NCBI GenBank assembly: GCA_946538615.1 | Contig: CAMNGW010000005.1 | Location: 1 to 47,282, forward strand | Length of the DNA stretch: 47,282 nucleotides | Origin: an uncultured Clostridia bacterium | Lineage (GTDB): Bacteria; Bacillota; Clostridia; Christensenellales; Aristaeellaceae | Direction of reading: 5' to 3' | Shown here: positions 17,506 through 26,007 of the stretch, piece by piece | Position numbering within the stretch: position 1 is the stretch's first letter | Layout: each line of letters begins with the position of its first letter | The notes under the pieces: generated by a model | Seen by the model: only the letters and a program-made list of their open reading frames with translations | What the model was told of the DNA's origin: nothing | Databases searched by the model: none | Translations under genes and position numbers: made by a program

Positions 17506-19266
17506 ATGGATTTCATCAGCCAGAAAATGCGAGCTCTGGCTCCGGAACTGGATCCCCTGCGGCTTGGTACAGGATGGAAAAAAGAAGACCTGGGCAAAAT
17601 TCAGATCATGATCGAAAGTACTTTTGGCGACAGCCATCCGGGTTCAGTGCACCTCGACCGGCTGGCGGAGGCTGCCCGGGAAGGGATCGCACAAGCCGGC
17701 GGTCACGGGGCGCGGTACTTCTGTACCGATATGTGTGACGGCGAGAGCCAGGGCACGGACGGGATCAATTATTCCCTGGCCAGCCGCGAAATGATTGCGG
17801 GCATGATCGAGATCCATGCCTCCGCCACGCCCTTTGACGGAGCTGTGTTCATCGCCAGCTGCGATAAAGGGATGCCAGGCAGCCTGATGGGCATGCTCCG
17901 GGTAAACGTTCCCTCAGTGGCCGTGCCGGGCGGTGTGATGAACGCTGGCCCGAAGCTGCTGACGCTGGAACAGCTTGGCATGTATTCCGCCCAATACGAG
18001 CGGGGCGAAATTGACGGGGCTGCCCTCAGCTGGGCCAAGGAAAACGCCTGTCCTGGCTGCGGTGCGTGCTCGTTTATCGGCACGGCCTCTTCCATGCAGA
18101 TCATGGCCGAAGCCCTGGGGCTCGCCCTGCCCGGCAGCGCCCTGCTCCCGGCCTCTGGCCCCGAGCTCATGGACTGTGCGCACCGTGCCGGACAGCAGGC
18201 AGTGGAGCTGGCCAGGAAAGGGATACGGCCCTCGGATATCGTGACCATGGACAGCTTTGAAAATGCCATCCTGGTCCATGCTGCCATTTCCGGCTCCACC
18301 AACTGTCTCCTGCATCTGCCTGCCATCGCCCACGAACTGGGCCTCCACATTGATGGCGGAACTTTTGACAGGCTCCACCGCGGTGCACATTATCTGCTGA
18401 ACCTGCGCCCATCCGGGAAATGGCCCGCTGAATTTTTCTGCTATGCCGGCGGCGTGCCAGCCATCATGGAGGAACTGAGGCCATGTCTGCATCTGGATGC
18501 CCTCACCGTGACCGGCCGTACCCTGGGGGAAAACCTTGACGGGCTGAAAAAGAACGGCTTTTATGAACGCTGCCAATCATGGCTGGAAAACGCCAACAGA
18601 AAATACGGTATCCATCTGACAAAGGAAGACATTATCCGTCCCTTTGACCGTCCCATTGGCGCAGACGGTTCCATTGCCATCTTAAAAGGGAACCTGGCCC
18701 CCCTCGGTGCGGTCATCAAGCATACGGCCTGTCCCAGGGAAATGTTTTCCGCCGTGCTCCGCGCCAGGCCCTTTGACAGTGAGGAAGAAGCCATTGATGC
18801 CATTCTCCACGGCCGCATCAGGCCGGGTGACGCTGTCTTTATCCGCTATGAGGGCCCCCAGGGGTCCGGCATGCCGGAAATGTTCTATACCTCCGAAGCC
18901 ATCAGTTCAGACAAGGAACTCGGCCGCAGCATTGCGCTGATTACCGACGGCCGTTTTTCCGGGGCGTCCACAGGTCCGGTGATCGGGTACTGCAGTCCGG
19001 AAGCACAGGCCGGCGGCCCCATTGCACTGGTGGAGGAAGGCGACTGTATCCTCATTGATGTCAGCCAGCGGGTCCTTTCCATCGTGGGGATCCATGGTGA
19101 GATGAAACCGCCCGAAGAGATCAGCCGGATCCTGGAGGAGAGGAAAAAGCACTGGCACCCAAAGCCCAGAAAGTATAAAAGCGGTGTCCTGCGCATGTTC
19201 AGTGAGCATGCGGCGTCCCCCATGGAAGGCGCTTATCTGCAGTTCGGCAGTGAACCGTACATGTAA
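17506..19266 (+). CDS. IlvD/Edd family dehydratase (dihydroxy-acid or sugar-acid dehydratase)
   Basis: The 586-residue protein has the three cysteines expected to hold an iron-sulfur cluster: MCDGESQG (Cys77), SCDKGMPG (Cys119, followed by the catalytic Lys121) and GACSFIGTASSM (Cys188). The C-terminal barrel includes ITDGRFSGASTGPVIGY. Members dehydrate 2,3-dihydroxy-acids in branched amino acid synthesis or aldonic acids in sugar catabolism. No other ilv gene is adjacent, and the neighbour is an acetyltransferase, so a sugar-acid dehydratase or an orphan DHAD are both possible; I lean slightly to a sugar acid. AGGAAAGG lies 11 bases before the ATG and a consensus promoter lies 44 bases further up. 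Confidence 0.85.
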   Translation: MDFISQKMRALAPELDPLRLGTGWKKEDLGKIQIMIESTFGDSHPGSVHLDRLAEAAREGIAQAGGHGARYFCTDMCDGESQGTDGINYSLASREMIAGMIEIHASATPFDGAVFIASCDKGMPGSLMGMLRVNVPSVAVPGGVMNAGPKLLTLEQLGMYSAQYERGEIDGAALSWAKENACPGCGACSFIGTASSMQIMAEALGLALPGSALLPASGPELMDCAHRAGQQAVELARKGIRPSDIVTMDSFENAILVHAAISGSTNCLLHLPAIAHELGLHIDGGTFDRLHRGAHYLLNLRPSGKWPAEFFCYAGGVPAIMEELRPCLHLDALTVTGRTLGENLDGLKKNGFYERCQSWLENANRKYGIHLTKEDIIRPFDRPIGADGSIAILKGNLAPLGAVIKHTACPREMFSAVLRARPFDSEEEAIDAILHGRIRPGDAVFIRYEGPQGSGMPEMFYTSEAISSDKELGRSIALITDGRFSGASTGPVIGYCSPEAQAGGPIALVEEGDCILIDVSQRVLSIVGIHGEMKPPEEISRILEERKKHWHPKPRKYKSGVLRMFSEHAASPMEGAYLQFGSEPYM

Positions 19267-19364
19267 GGCCCTCGCCTGCATGGTCCCCGGTGCCATAAAA
19301 GGGATCCCCTCAGGTCCTTCAGTATCTGAAACACGGACACAGATCCAATGAGGTGACAGGAACA

Positions 19365-20279
19365 ATGGTCAGACTGGAAGAAATCAACGGAAAGAATGTC
19401 CGGGATATTCTGGCGCTGCGCGTCAGCGGGAACCAGGAAAGCTTTGTCGCTCCCAATGACATGAGCCTCATCGAGGCATATATCGCGGTTGCGCACCACG
19501 GGCACGCGTTCCCCTTTGGCATTTACGACGATGAAACGCCCGTCGGGTTCTGTATGGTCGGTTTCGGTGCCGACGATGACTGGGAGGATGCCCCCGGGAT
19601 CGCCCACGGCAATTACAGCCTGTGGCGTTTTATGATCGCCGCACCTTTCCAGCACAGAGGGTACGGCAAAAATGCCCTGAAGCTGGTTCTGGACTTTATC
19701 GCAACTGAACCATGCGGTCCGGCAGCGTACTGCTGGCTGTCCTATGAGCCGGAGAACCTGGCAACCAGGGCCCTGTATGCTTCCTTTGGCTTTCAGGAGA
19801 CAGGAGAATGGGACGGTGAGGAGATCATCGCCGCGCTGAAACTGGACAAAGAACGTCCCCCTCTGTCTGTAAGGTACATGACGCCAGCTGACAGTGCATT
19901 CTGGTTCTCTCTTGACAGGCACCTTAGCCGGACAGAATACCTGCGCAAAGTAAGGGACCGCATGGGCTATGTGCTGTCTGTGGAAGGGCAGCCGGCCGCC
20001 ATTCTCAGGTACTCCCTGTTCTGGGACAGCATCCCCTTCTGCAATCTCCTGTATGTCAGACCGGAACAGCAGAGGAAGGGATATGGCCGTTTCCTGATGC
20101 AGCACTGGGAAAAAGATATGAAAGCCAAAGGGTACACCCTGGTCATGACATCCACGCAGGAAAACGAGGAAGCCAAATTCTTTTACAGCGCAATCGGCTA
20201 CAGGAACTGCGGTGAACTGGACTTTCCTTTTCCCGGGTACGAACAGCCCCTGGAGCTGATCTTCGGAAAAGCATTATAA
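19365..20279 (+). CDS. Tandem-domain GNAT N-acetyltransferase
   Basis: A 304-residue protein with two GNAT domains. The first (about 1-160) has the acetyl-CoA loop QHRGYGKNAL; the second (about 170-304) has LLYVRPEQQRKGYGRFLM, both matching the Q/R-x-x-G-x-G/A motif. The first ends with the usual YASFGFQETGE and the second with FFYSAIGYRNCGE. Both loops are intact, so each domain may be active. The substrate (amine, peptide or antibiotic) cannot be told. An in-frame GTG 12 bases upstream is less likely than ATG 19365, which has GAGGTGACAGG before it. It starts 98 bases after the dehydratase, possibly in the same transcript. Confidence 0.85.
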   Translation: MVRLEEINGKNVRDILALRVSGNQESFVAPNDMSLIEAYIAVAHHGHAFPFGIYDDETPVGFCMVGFGADDDWEDAPGIAHGNYSLWRFMIAAPFQHRGYGKNALKLVLDFIATEPCGPAAYCWLSYEPENLATRALYASFGFQETGEWDGEEIIAALKLDKERPPLSVRYMTPADSAFWFSLDRHLSRTEYLRKVRDRMGYVLSVEGQPAAILRYSLFWDSIPFCNLLYVRPEQQRKGYGRFLMQHWEKDMKAKGYTLVMTSTQENEEAKFFYSAIGYRNCGELDFPFPGYEQPLELIFGKAL

Positions 20280-20299
20280 GTGCTCCGGAAGACCGGTGG

Positions 20300-20351
20300 C
20301 ATGGACCTGACCGTGCCTGCTGCCGGAAGGGTACCAGAAGACAGGTCCATG
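20300..20351. repeat. Inverted repeat after the acetyltransferase gene
   Basis: CATGGACCTG at 20300-20309 is repeated as CAGGTCCATG at 20342-20351, a perfect 10-base stem with a 32-base loop and no T-run. It may be a weak transcription stop or processing hairpin 20 bases past the acetyltransferase stop. Confidence 0.4.
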
Positions 20352-20387
20352 GGCCGCTTCCGTCCCAGCCGTGTACCATGGGACAGA

Positions 20388-20416
20388 TTGAACACAGAAA
20401 CCATTTGAGCTATGAT
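20388..20416 (+). promoter_or_regulatory. Promoter of the receiver/esterase chimera
   Basis: TTGAAC (20388-20393) and TATGAT (20411-20416) are spaced by 17 bases; transcription would begin about 47 bases before the ATG at 20470. Confidence 0.5.
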
Positions 20417-20469
20417 ATGGCATATACAGCTGGAGCAGAATAGATCCCGTACAGGAGGTGGTAACCGCA

Positions 20470-21006
20470 ATGGCACAGACCGCGCTGACCATAGCTGTGG
20501 TAGAGGATGAACAGGCCTATGCCCAGACACTTCATGCCTATATTCTGCGCTATGCACGGGAGCACAGCATGCAGATCAGCATCATGCATTACTATGACGG
20601 TGCCTCTTTCATTGATGAAGAAGGTTTTACCGCCAGCAGGAACCACCGTGCCTTTGACGGACTCTCCCGCGGTGCCGTTACCACCTACCGTTCTGTCATC
20701 TGCGGCTGCCTTGATTATTTTGCATCCTTCGGTACCTTCAGCGGTTCAAGGATCAGCACAGACTATCTCCGTGACCATCTGCAAAGCGGTGCGTTTGCTT
20801 CCTTCCCCATTGACTGTCTCTATGCTGCCACGGGGAATTTCGACTTTGCCATGCCCCAGCAGCTGATGGACTATCATGCCATGCTGGATGTGGAGCCCCG
20901 CCTGGAGAAGGGCGTCAACACCGTCTTTGATATTTTTCCCATGCGCTACCATTCCATGGGGAACTGGCACCTGGCGCTGTATAATTTCCTGCAGCACATA
21001 TTCTGA
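20470..21006 (+). CDS. Chimera of a response-regulator receiver N-terminus and the C-terminal half of an esterase
   Basis: The 178-residue product starts like a LytTR-type response regulator (TIAVVEDEQAYAQTLHAYIL and YYDGASFID), including the acidic pair ED, but breaks off before the phospho-acceptor aspartate. From about residue 50 it is the C-terminal half of an alpha/beta-hydrolase esterase (CE1/feruloyl-esterase-like): NHRAFDGLSRGAVTTY with the GxSxG nucleophile elbow, CLDYFASFGTFSG, and the catalytic-histidine segment FPMRYHSMGNWHLALYNFL. The junction lies near 20614. CAGGAGG and a good promoter are intact. Probably a deletion product and non-functional as regulator; the esterase part lacks its N-terminal strands. 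No histidine kinase is adjacent. Confidence 0.8.
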   Translation: MAQTALTIAVVEDEQAYAQTLHAYILRYAREHSMQISIMHYYDGASFIDEEGFTASRNHRAFDGLSRGAVTTYRSVICGCLDYFASFGTFSGSRISTDYLRDHLQSGAFASFPIDCLYAATGNFDFAMPQQLMDYHAMLDVEPRLEKGVNTVFDIFPMRYHSMGNWHLALYNFLQHIF

Positions 21007-21156
21007 TCTGTTTTTCCGGGCTCAGGAGACGGACCGCCATGACCTTTCTTTCCGCAGGTCGGCGCATTGTCCCCTTTTCCTGCCATCTCTGATGCGCGGG
21101 GCACTCCCGCCGCCTCTTTCTCAGAGCCACTTTCCTCTTCAGAACAGACAGAGTCC

Positions 21157-21195
21157 AGCTCTTATCCTGAAAAGAGATAAGGGCTTTCTTTTTTT
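21157..21195 (+). terminator. Rho-independent terminator after the chimera
   Basis: AGCTCTTATC (21157-21166) pairs with GATAAGGGCT (21176-21185), with one G-T pair, around a nine-base loop, followed by TTCTTTTTTT. It ends the plus-strand transcript of the receiver/esterase gene. Confidence 0.75.
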
Positions 21196-21408
21196 GATCG
21201 CCTCCCACGTGCAGTCTGTCGGTCTGTGATCTCCATATCTTTTGTATACCGATAAACTGATTGGGAATGGCCACCTGATTTTTTGGATTGTAACCGGAAA
21301 ATATCGCCACTGATACAGGAAATGAGCATGTTCTCAGCGAAAATAATAAGACCGAGCTGACCGTGCAGATCACTTCTGCAGGATGACTGTACAAAGGCTT
21401 CCGGAAAC

Positions 21409-21437
21409 TTGCCAGGAGCCGGAAAAAGAGATATTCT
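21409..21437 (+). promoter_or_regulatory. Promoter of the acetolactate decarboxylase gene
   Basis: TTGCCA (21409-21414) and TATTCT (21432-21437) are spaced by 17 bases, with the ribosome binding site 20 bases downstream. Confidence 0.5.
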
Positions 21438-21471
21438 TTTGATTCACCAAAGTTATGAAGGAGGGTTTCTT

Positions 21472-22335
21472 ATGAAGAAAAAAACCTGTCTGCTGATGAC
21501 GCTTGTGTGCGTGATGGTCTGTCTGACATCATTCAGTACCGTCGGCACCTGCGAAGAACATGTGGTTCCTGATCCGGAGACCATCTATCAGGTCGCACTG
21601 CTGCAATCTCTTGCCCAGGGCCATTACGACGGGATCATTACGGTCGGAGAGCTGAAGACCCATGGTGATACCGGTATCGGTACATTCGAGGGTGTCAATG
21701 GTGAAATGATTGTTCTGGACAGCGTCGTTTACCAGGCGATCCACGATGGGACCATCCTGGTCCCGCCGGACACTGAGACGGTCCCGTTCTCCAATGTGAC
21801 ATTCTTTGAGCCGGATACTCAGCTCCATCTGACTGACGTTTCCGACATGGCTTCGCTGCAGGAACAGCTGAATCAGGCTGTGAATGAGAATGGTGCCAAT
21901 CTGTTCTACATGGTAAAAATCACCGGCGAGTTCCCGGCCATTAAGGTGCGAAGCGAGTATAAGCAGGAGAAGCCTTACCGGGAACTGGATGTCGCACTCG
22001 CGGCGGACCAGGTTGAATGCGACCTTGAGAACATCCGTGGGACCATGGTTGGCCTGTACTGTCCCTCGTTCATGGGCGGAATGAACAGCATCGGCTGGCA
22101 CTTCCATTTCATCACCGAGGACCTGACCCGCGGCGGCCATGTGCTCCAGGTGCAAGTCGGCAGCGCAGATGCCTTCCTTGATGCGACACCTGCTTTTACG
22201 CTGACACTGCCCGAGGGGGATGAAGATTTTCAGCGCATGGACCTGAGCCGGGACATGGACGAAGCCATCCATCGTGCGGAAACGGCCACTTCTGCGGACT
22301 CCGCTCCGGAAGATCCGGCCGATGGAGAGCAATGA
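21472..22335 (+). CDS. Exported alpha-acetolactate decarboxylase
   Basis: The 287-residue protein converts acetolactate to acetoin in the known family. It shows GTFEGVNGEMIVLDSVVYQ (70-88) and the zinc ligands GWHFHF (His210, His212) and GGHVL (His223) in the canonical spacing, plus the expected Arg in IKVRSEYKQ. An N-terminal hydrophobic segment (about residues 1-27) ahead of CEEH looks like a signal peptide, and the Cys27 after TVGT is not a convincing lipobox. Secreted members are known in some Bacillales, but most are cytosolic. ATG 21472 follows AAGGAGGG. It has its own promoter and a terminator 34 bases past the stop. No acetolactate synthase gene is nearby. Confidence 0.9.
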   Translation: MKKKTCLLMTLVCVMVCLTSFSTVGTCEEHVVPDPETIYQVALLQSLAQGHYDGIITVGELKTHGDTGIGTFEGVNGEMIVLDSVVYQAIHDGTILVPPDTETVPFSNVTFFEPDTQLHLTDVSDMASLQEQLNQAVNENGANLFYMVKITGEFPAIKVRSEYKQEKPYRELDVALAADQVECDLENIRGTMVGLYCPSFMGGMNSIGWHFHFITEDLTRGGHVLQVQVGSADAFLDATPAFTLTLPEGDEDFQRMDLSRDMDEAIHRAETATSADSAPEDPADGEQ

Positions 22336-22368
22336 CGATAAACGGCAATCAAAGATTCGGGGATTCAT

Positions 22369-22397
22369 CGGGTGGCTGAGTGGCCACCCGGATTTTT
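22369..22397 (+). terminator. Rho-independent terminator of the acetolactate decarboxylase gene
   Basis: CGGGTGGC (22369-22376) pairs with GCCACCCG (22383-22390) around a six-base loop, followed by GATTTTT. Confidence 0.85.
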
Positions 22398-22844
22398 ACT
22401 ATTCTGAACTCACACGTCACTCCGCTTGGCAAAGATCTGGAGCCATGCCTTCCCTGATCAGGATGTGCGCTGATAACACGGCCTTTGCAGTCTGGAACGT
22501 CCCCTTCCCGGCTTCAGTTCCTGCTTTTATCCCTCCGGACTGGTCCTTGCATGGAAAAAGGTACCCACTGATTCTGTCAGATGGGCACCTTTTTGATTTC
22601 TGCCACCACAAAGACAAGGGAACTGTCCCGGACGCTCCATCTGCACATTCAGAGAGCCGGCCCAGCACCGTCCCGCGTAACATGCTTCGTACCATGAACC
22701 GGTTTGCTCCGCCAGCGCGCAGCGAGGGAAACCCTTCATTTCCGCTCAGCACCGCTTCGCGGTCCTTTCTCCATGGTGCTGAGTACTCGCATCTTTCCTG
22801 AGATTCTGGCTGTGCTTGGCCATCTTGCTTCTGTCTTTTTTGGG
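22398..22844. other. Intergenic stretch, hairpin only
   Basis: Frames open on either strand here lack ribosome binding sites and recognisable motifs. The only structure I can support is the hairpin at 22555. Confidence 0.45.
22555..22594. terminator. Bidirectional hairpin terminator
   Basis: AAAAAGGTACCC (22555-22566) pairs with GGGCACCTTTTT (22583-22594) with one mismatch around a 16-base loop. It can stop the minus-strand DUF5131 transcript, about 250 bases past its stop, and plus-strand read-through. Confidence 0.65.
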
Positions 22845-23726
22845 TCAGGTTCCACATTTCCCGCAGCTGCTGCAGCCATTGCATATGATTCTGAATGAAC
22901 AGGTTCCGCATTTCCCGGCATAACGGGGCACATAGAGGTCCTCTTTGGGTATGGGGAAACCAAAACTGTCTTTGAGCTCAAAACACATATCTTTTCCCTG
23001 GAAGCTCATGCCGGACCGGTACGCCTGCAGGTTCTGCATCTGCTTGCTTCTGATGGTGTATGTCCTGCCATCTTTGATCAGCACCGTGCCCGTCTCCATG
23101 AAGCAAAACGTGATGCCCCTCGATACGCATTCTTCCCTCAGTGCCCTTACCCATTCAAAATCACATGGCCTTATCCCTCCGTAGTTTTCTCCGCCGCAGG
23201 CAACCCTTTCAATCTGTCCACTGTCGAGGTACCCTGCAACGCTGACCGGGCCCAGAAGGGGTGCACATTGCAGTCCCTTATGCCTGAAGGGCAGTTCCAG
23301 AAGCAGAGGGATCCTTTCATCCGCCCTTCTCTGGTTCTCGCAGCTCACATTCAGAAAAATGTTCTCCCAGCCCTCTCCCCAGTCCCATGGAAGGCATTCA
23401 CGGACCCGCTCCGGCCTCTTGGTCAGCAGAAGGAAGATGACATCGCTCCTCATGCGCATAACATCCCACGCTTCCGCGCGCCAGGCGTCTGCTTCCTTGA
23501 GAAAAAAGTCAGATGTCATGCATACGCTGATCATTTCCCCGCTCTTTACCTTGTAGTGGCCCGATCTGTCTTTGGACAGCGGGTACCTGAAACCTGTTCT
23601 TGTCCTGTAAATGTCCGAGCCCTGTCTGCCCCTCATCCCGTCGAGGGCATACACGTAACAGTTCTGACAGCCTTCACTGCATTTGACACATCCGTGCCAT
23701 GGGTTCCAATTGCTGTGCATTGCCAT
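22845..23726 (-). CDS. DUF5131 (phage Gp37/Gp68-like) family protein
   Basis: About 293 residues. The N-terminus WNPWHGC followed by KCSEGCQNCYVYALD is the hallmark of DUF5131, a family with radical-SAM-like cysteines and often annotated from phages. LLTKRPERV and VACGGENYGGIRPCDFEW match family blocks. The C-terminus has a cysteine-rich tail (CGTCSF, CNGCSSCGKCG) that may bind a second metal cluster. Start codon: ATG 23726 has GGGGGAA seven bases upstream; ATG codons at 23741 and 23732 are in frame but badly spaced. The biochemical role of the family is not established. No other phage gene surrounds it, so it is not evidence for a prophage here. Confidence 0.8.
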   Translation of the reverse strand: MAMHSNWNPWHGCVKCSEGCQNCYVYALDGMRGRQGSDIYRTRTGFRYPLSKDRSGHYKVKSGEMISVCMTSDFFLKEADAWRAEAWDVMRMRSDVIFLLLTKRPERVRECLPWDWGEGWENIFLNVSCENQRRADERIPLLLELPFRHKGLQCAPLLGPVSVAGYLDSGQIERVACGGENYGGIRPCDFEWVRALREECVSRGITFCFMETGTVLIKDGRTYTIRSKQMQNLQAYRSGMSFQGKDMCFELKDSFGFPIPKEDLYVPRYAGKCGTCSFRIICNGCSSCGKCGT

Positions 23727-23763
23727 TGCCATTTCCCCCATACAAAAATGTTCAGAGCCATGT

Positions 23764-23793
23764 CATCCGGACAGGCCTGTTCCTGTCCGGATG
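23764..23793. repeat. Perfect 12-base inverted repeat upstream of the DUF5131 gene
   Basis: CATCCGGACAGG and CCTGTCCGGATG flank a six-base loop and are followed in the plus direction by ATTTTCC. It sits between the M13 peptidase stop and the DUF5131 start on the minus strand, so it may be a terminator, an mRNA processing hairpin or a regulator binding site. Confidence 0.55.
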
Positions 23794-23935
23794 ATTTTCC
23801 TGCCCGGCATCTGCCTTCTCTGTCATAAGCCCCGGCCTTTTCTGCTGTCCGTCCATCTTCTCCGGGTACAGAGTGGATACTGGCAGCACGTGGACTGCCC
23901 GGAACCGCCTGAACATTCTGTGTCCGTCACGGTCT

Positions 23936-25936
23936 TTACCACAGGTCCTCCCGCATCTCCGGGGCAATATACATGGGCGTTCCTTCCCGTACAGAGGGAT
24001 ATGCTCCGCAGAACTCATCAGTCTGTGCAAACGTGAAATTGATCCTTATGTAAGGGGCAGGATGGAAGTTGGAGCTGTAATCATTCAGCGCCGCTTCGCG
24101 GGTCTGGAAGCTGCGGTAATACTTCCTGGCCAGGGAGCGGAAAAAGAGATCATAATCAAAGCCCTCCGTCTTCCGGGCCAGGTCCAGCGTCAGCCGGAGC
24201 CCGGTCAGGTCCGCGATCGCCTCATTGATGACATACGTGCCATTCACACTGACACCGTCCGCCAGTTCCATCCTGCTGAGGCTCTGTGCAAAGTGCTGGA
24301 CCTTCGTCCGGAACGTGTCCTGGTCCTCCTCCGTCAGTATGCTCTGGGCTCCGCCGCTCCCGTTCCCCTGCACCCCATTTGCATCGAAGCCGTGGCCCAT
24401 TTCATGGCCGATGGTCTGGCCAATGGTGGCAAGAAGCGTTTCCCTGCTGCTGCCGTCGTACATATCCGGTCTCAGCATGCCCGCCATCATATAGAAAGCA
24501 TTTTTACCCGCCTCATACACAGCATTGGTCTCCAGCATGGAATCTGTGTACAGGCTCCTGCACCCGCGGTCATATGGCGTCCCCGCAAGGCGGCGCAGGC
24601 GTTCCATCACGGTCAGGTCGTACTGTACAGCTGCCTCCAGGAGGTTCATGCTGCCGTCTTTCAGCTTTTCCAGCAGCGGCCCGTAATCTATCCGTTCCCC
24701 GGAGGTTACCACAAGGATTCTGAGCATCGAAGCCTTTTCCGCCGCATTCTTCCGGGATTCTTCACTCAGCCAGGGGCACTGCGCCATCCTTTCAGCAAGT
24801 GCATCCTTATACTCTTCTGCCAGTTCCTGCACCTGCTCACGCTGCTTTGGAGGAACAAATGCATCCATGTAAGCCTGTTCAGTCAGGTCTTTCGCATGGT
24901 CCTTCATATATCTGAAGGCCGCTTCTTTCAGATCCGGCTCTCCGCTGATTCCATTTGTCCGGGCATAGGTTGCCGGGTCGAGGTATTCTGCTGCATACCG
25001 GAGCATATACAGGCACACAATCGCCTGGAACACCTCAAGATTGTCCTCTGTGTACAAACGCTGCAGGTTGCGCAGAGCAGGGAATTCTGCGGTCTGGAAC
25101 AGGGCCGAATCCATATCATCCCCGCGGAACAGGCCCTGACTGACCATCTGGTCATACAAAGGCGTGCATGCATCGCGGATCTCGGACGCTGTCAGGCTCC
25201 TGCTGTCCCCCATAAAGAAACCATCTTCCACGGAATCCACGCTCTCCTGCTGAAGCTCCTTCTGGAAAGCCAGAATGCGCGCTGTCATCTGTGCCGCTTC
25301 CTCCGGTGTACAGCCCAGCTGCCGGAGCTCATCTTCCACCCTGCCGGTGTCCAGCGGCAGCTCATCCGGAAATTCGCTCCCCTCTTCCAGACCCTCAGGG
25401 ATTTCCGCCTGCGGTACCGGCCGTTCCATCTGTACCGTCAGGGCAAACAGGTCCGGATCCTGCTGTGACTGTTCCAGCCAGAACACAGCATACGGAGAGC
25501 CCATAAGGAAACCTTCCTCGCGGCACAGATCTGAGAGCTCCTGCGTTGTCCGTGTATCCCGCACGCGCCTGACTCGGGTCATGAGGGGCTCCATTCCTTC
25601 TCTTTTTCTGGCCTCCCCGTCCATGATCAGGAATGTCAGTATCCTCAGTACCTGGGCCTCTGTGCTCTCCCCTGTGTCCACCAGGGACCAGATGCTTTCC
25701 TTCACTTCCTTCTGGACACGGGTCTGCATACTGTCTTCTTCCTGCGCATAAGCGTTCCGGTGCAGCCCGTCATTGACGTACAGATAGTAGTTTTCCTCCA
25801 CTGCCGGCCGCTCGTCAGGCAGATTGCCGGGCAGCTCCGGATTGGTCCATGGTCTGCCCTCCAGTTCCCCTTCTGCCATGGAGAACATTGCTGTCGTAAG
25901 ACAGATCATCAGCAGAAGACATATGGTTTTCCTCAT
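23936..25936 (-). CDS. Secreted M13 (neprilysin-like) zinc metallopeptidase
   Basis: The 666-residue protein has an N-terminal signal peptide (about 1-21), the helical M13_N region and a catalytic domain with NAFYMMAGMLRP (substrate-binding NAYY-like motif), IGHEMGHGFD with HExxH at 511-515, and NEAIADLTGL with the third zinc ligand Glu572. It ends in EMREDLW, as the family does. It would cleave oligopeptides outside the membrane. There is no lipobox, so it may be released or stay loosely held. CAGGAGGAG precedes the ATG. It begins 71 bases after the stop of the helicase gene on the same strand; no clear promoter sits in between, so they may share a transcript. Confidence 0.9.
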   Translation of the reverse strand: MRKTICLLLMICLTTAMFSMAEGELEGRPWTNPELPGNLPDERPAVEENYYLYVNDGLHRNAYAQEEDSMQTRVQKEVKESIWSLVDTGESTEAQVLRILTFLIMDGEARKREGMEPLMTRVRRVRDTRTTQELSDLCREEGFLMGSPYAVFWLEQSQQDPDLFALTVQMERPVPQAEIPEGLEEGSEFPDELPLDTGRVEDELRQLGCTPEEAAQMTARILAFQKELQQESVDSVEDGFFMGDSRSLTASEIRDACTPLYDQMVSQGLFRGDDMDSALFQTAEFPALRNLQRLYTEDNLEVFQAIVCLYMLRYAAEYLDPATYARTNGISGEPDLKEAAFRYMKDHAKDLTEQAYMDAFVPPKQREQVQELAEEYKDALAERMAQCPWLSEESRKNAAEKASMLRILVVTSGERIDYGPLLEKLKDGSMNLLEAAVQYDLTVMERLRRLAGTPYDRGCRSLYTDSMLETNAVYEAGKNAFYMMAGMLRPDMYDGSSRETLLATIGQTIGHEMGHGFDANGVQGNGSGGAQSILTEEDQDTFRTKVQHFAQSLSRMELADGVSVNGTYVINEAIADLTGLRLTLDLARKTEGFDYDLFFRSLARKYYRSFQTREAALNDYSSNFHPAPYIRINFTFAQTDEFCGAYPSVREGTPMYIAPEMREDLW

Positions 25937-26007
25937 TGATCAGCCTCTCCTCCTGTAGTTCACCGACATTTCCGCCATGCGCAGGTCCAGGCCCGCAATG
26001 GCGTTTT

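Noticed and set aside
22845-23726. Prophage indicated by a phage Gp37/Gp68-like protein
   Set aside because: No integrase, structural or lysis gene and no att repeats are near; the family is widespread in bacterial chromosomes.
23873-25468. A 531-codon plus-strand frame, and a 346-codon one at 26782-27822
   Set aside because: Both are antisense to genes with intact catalytic motifs (M13 peptidase, helicase fusion).
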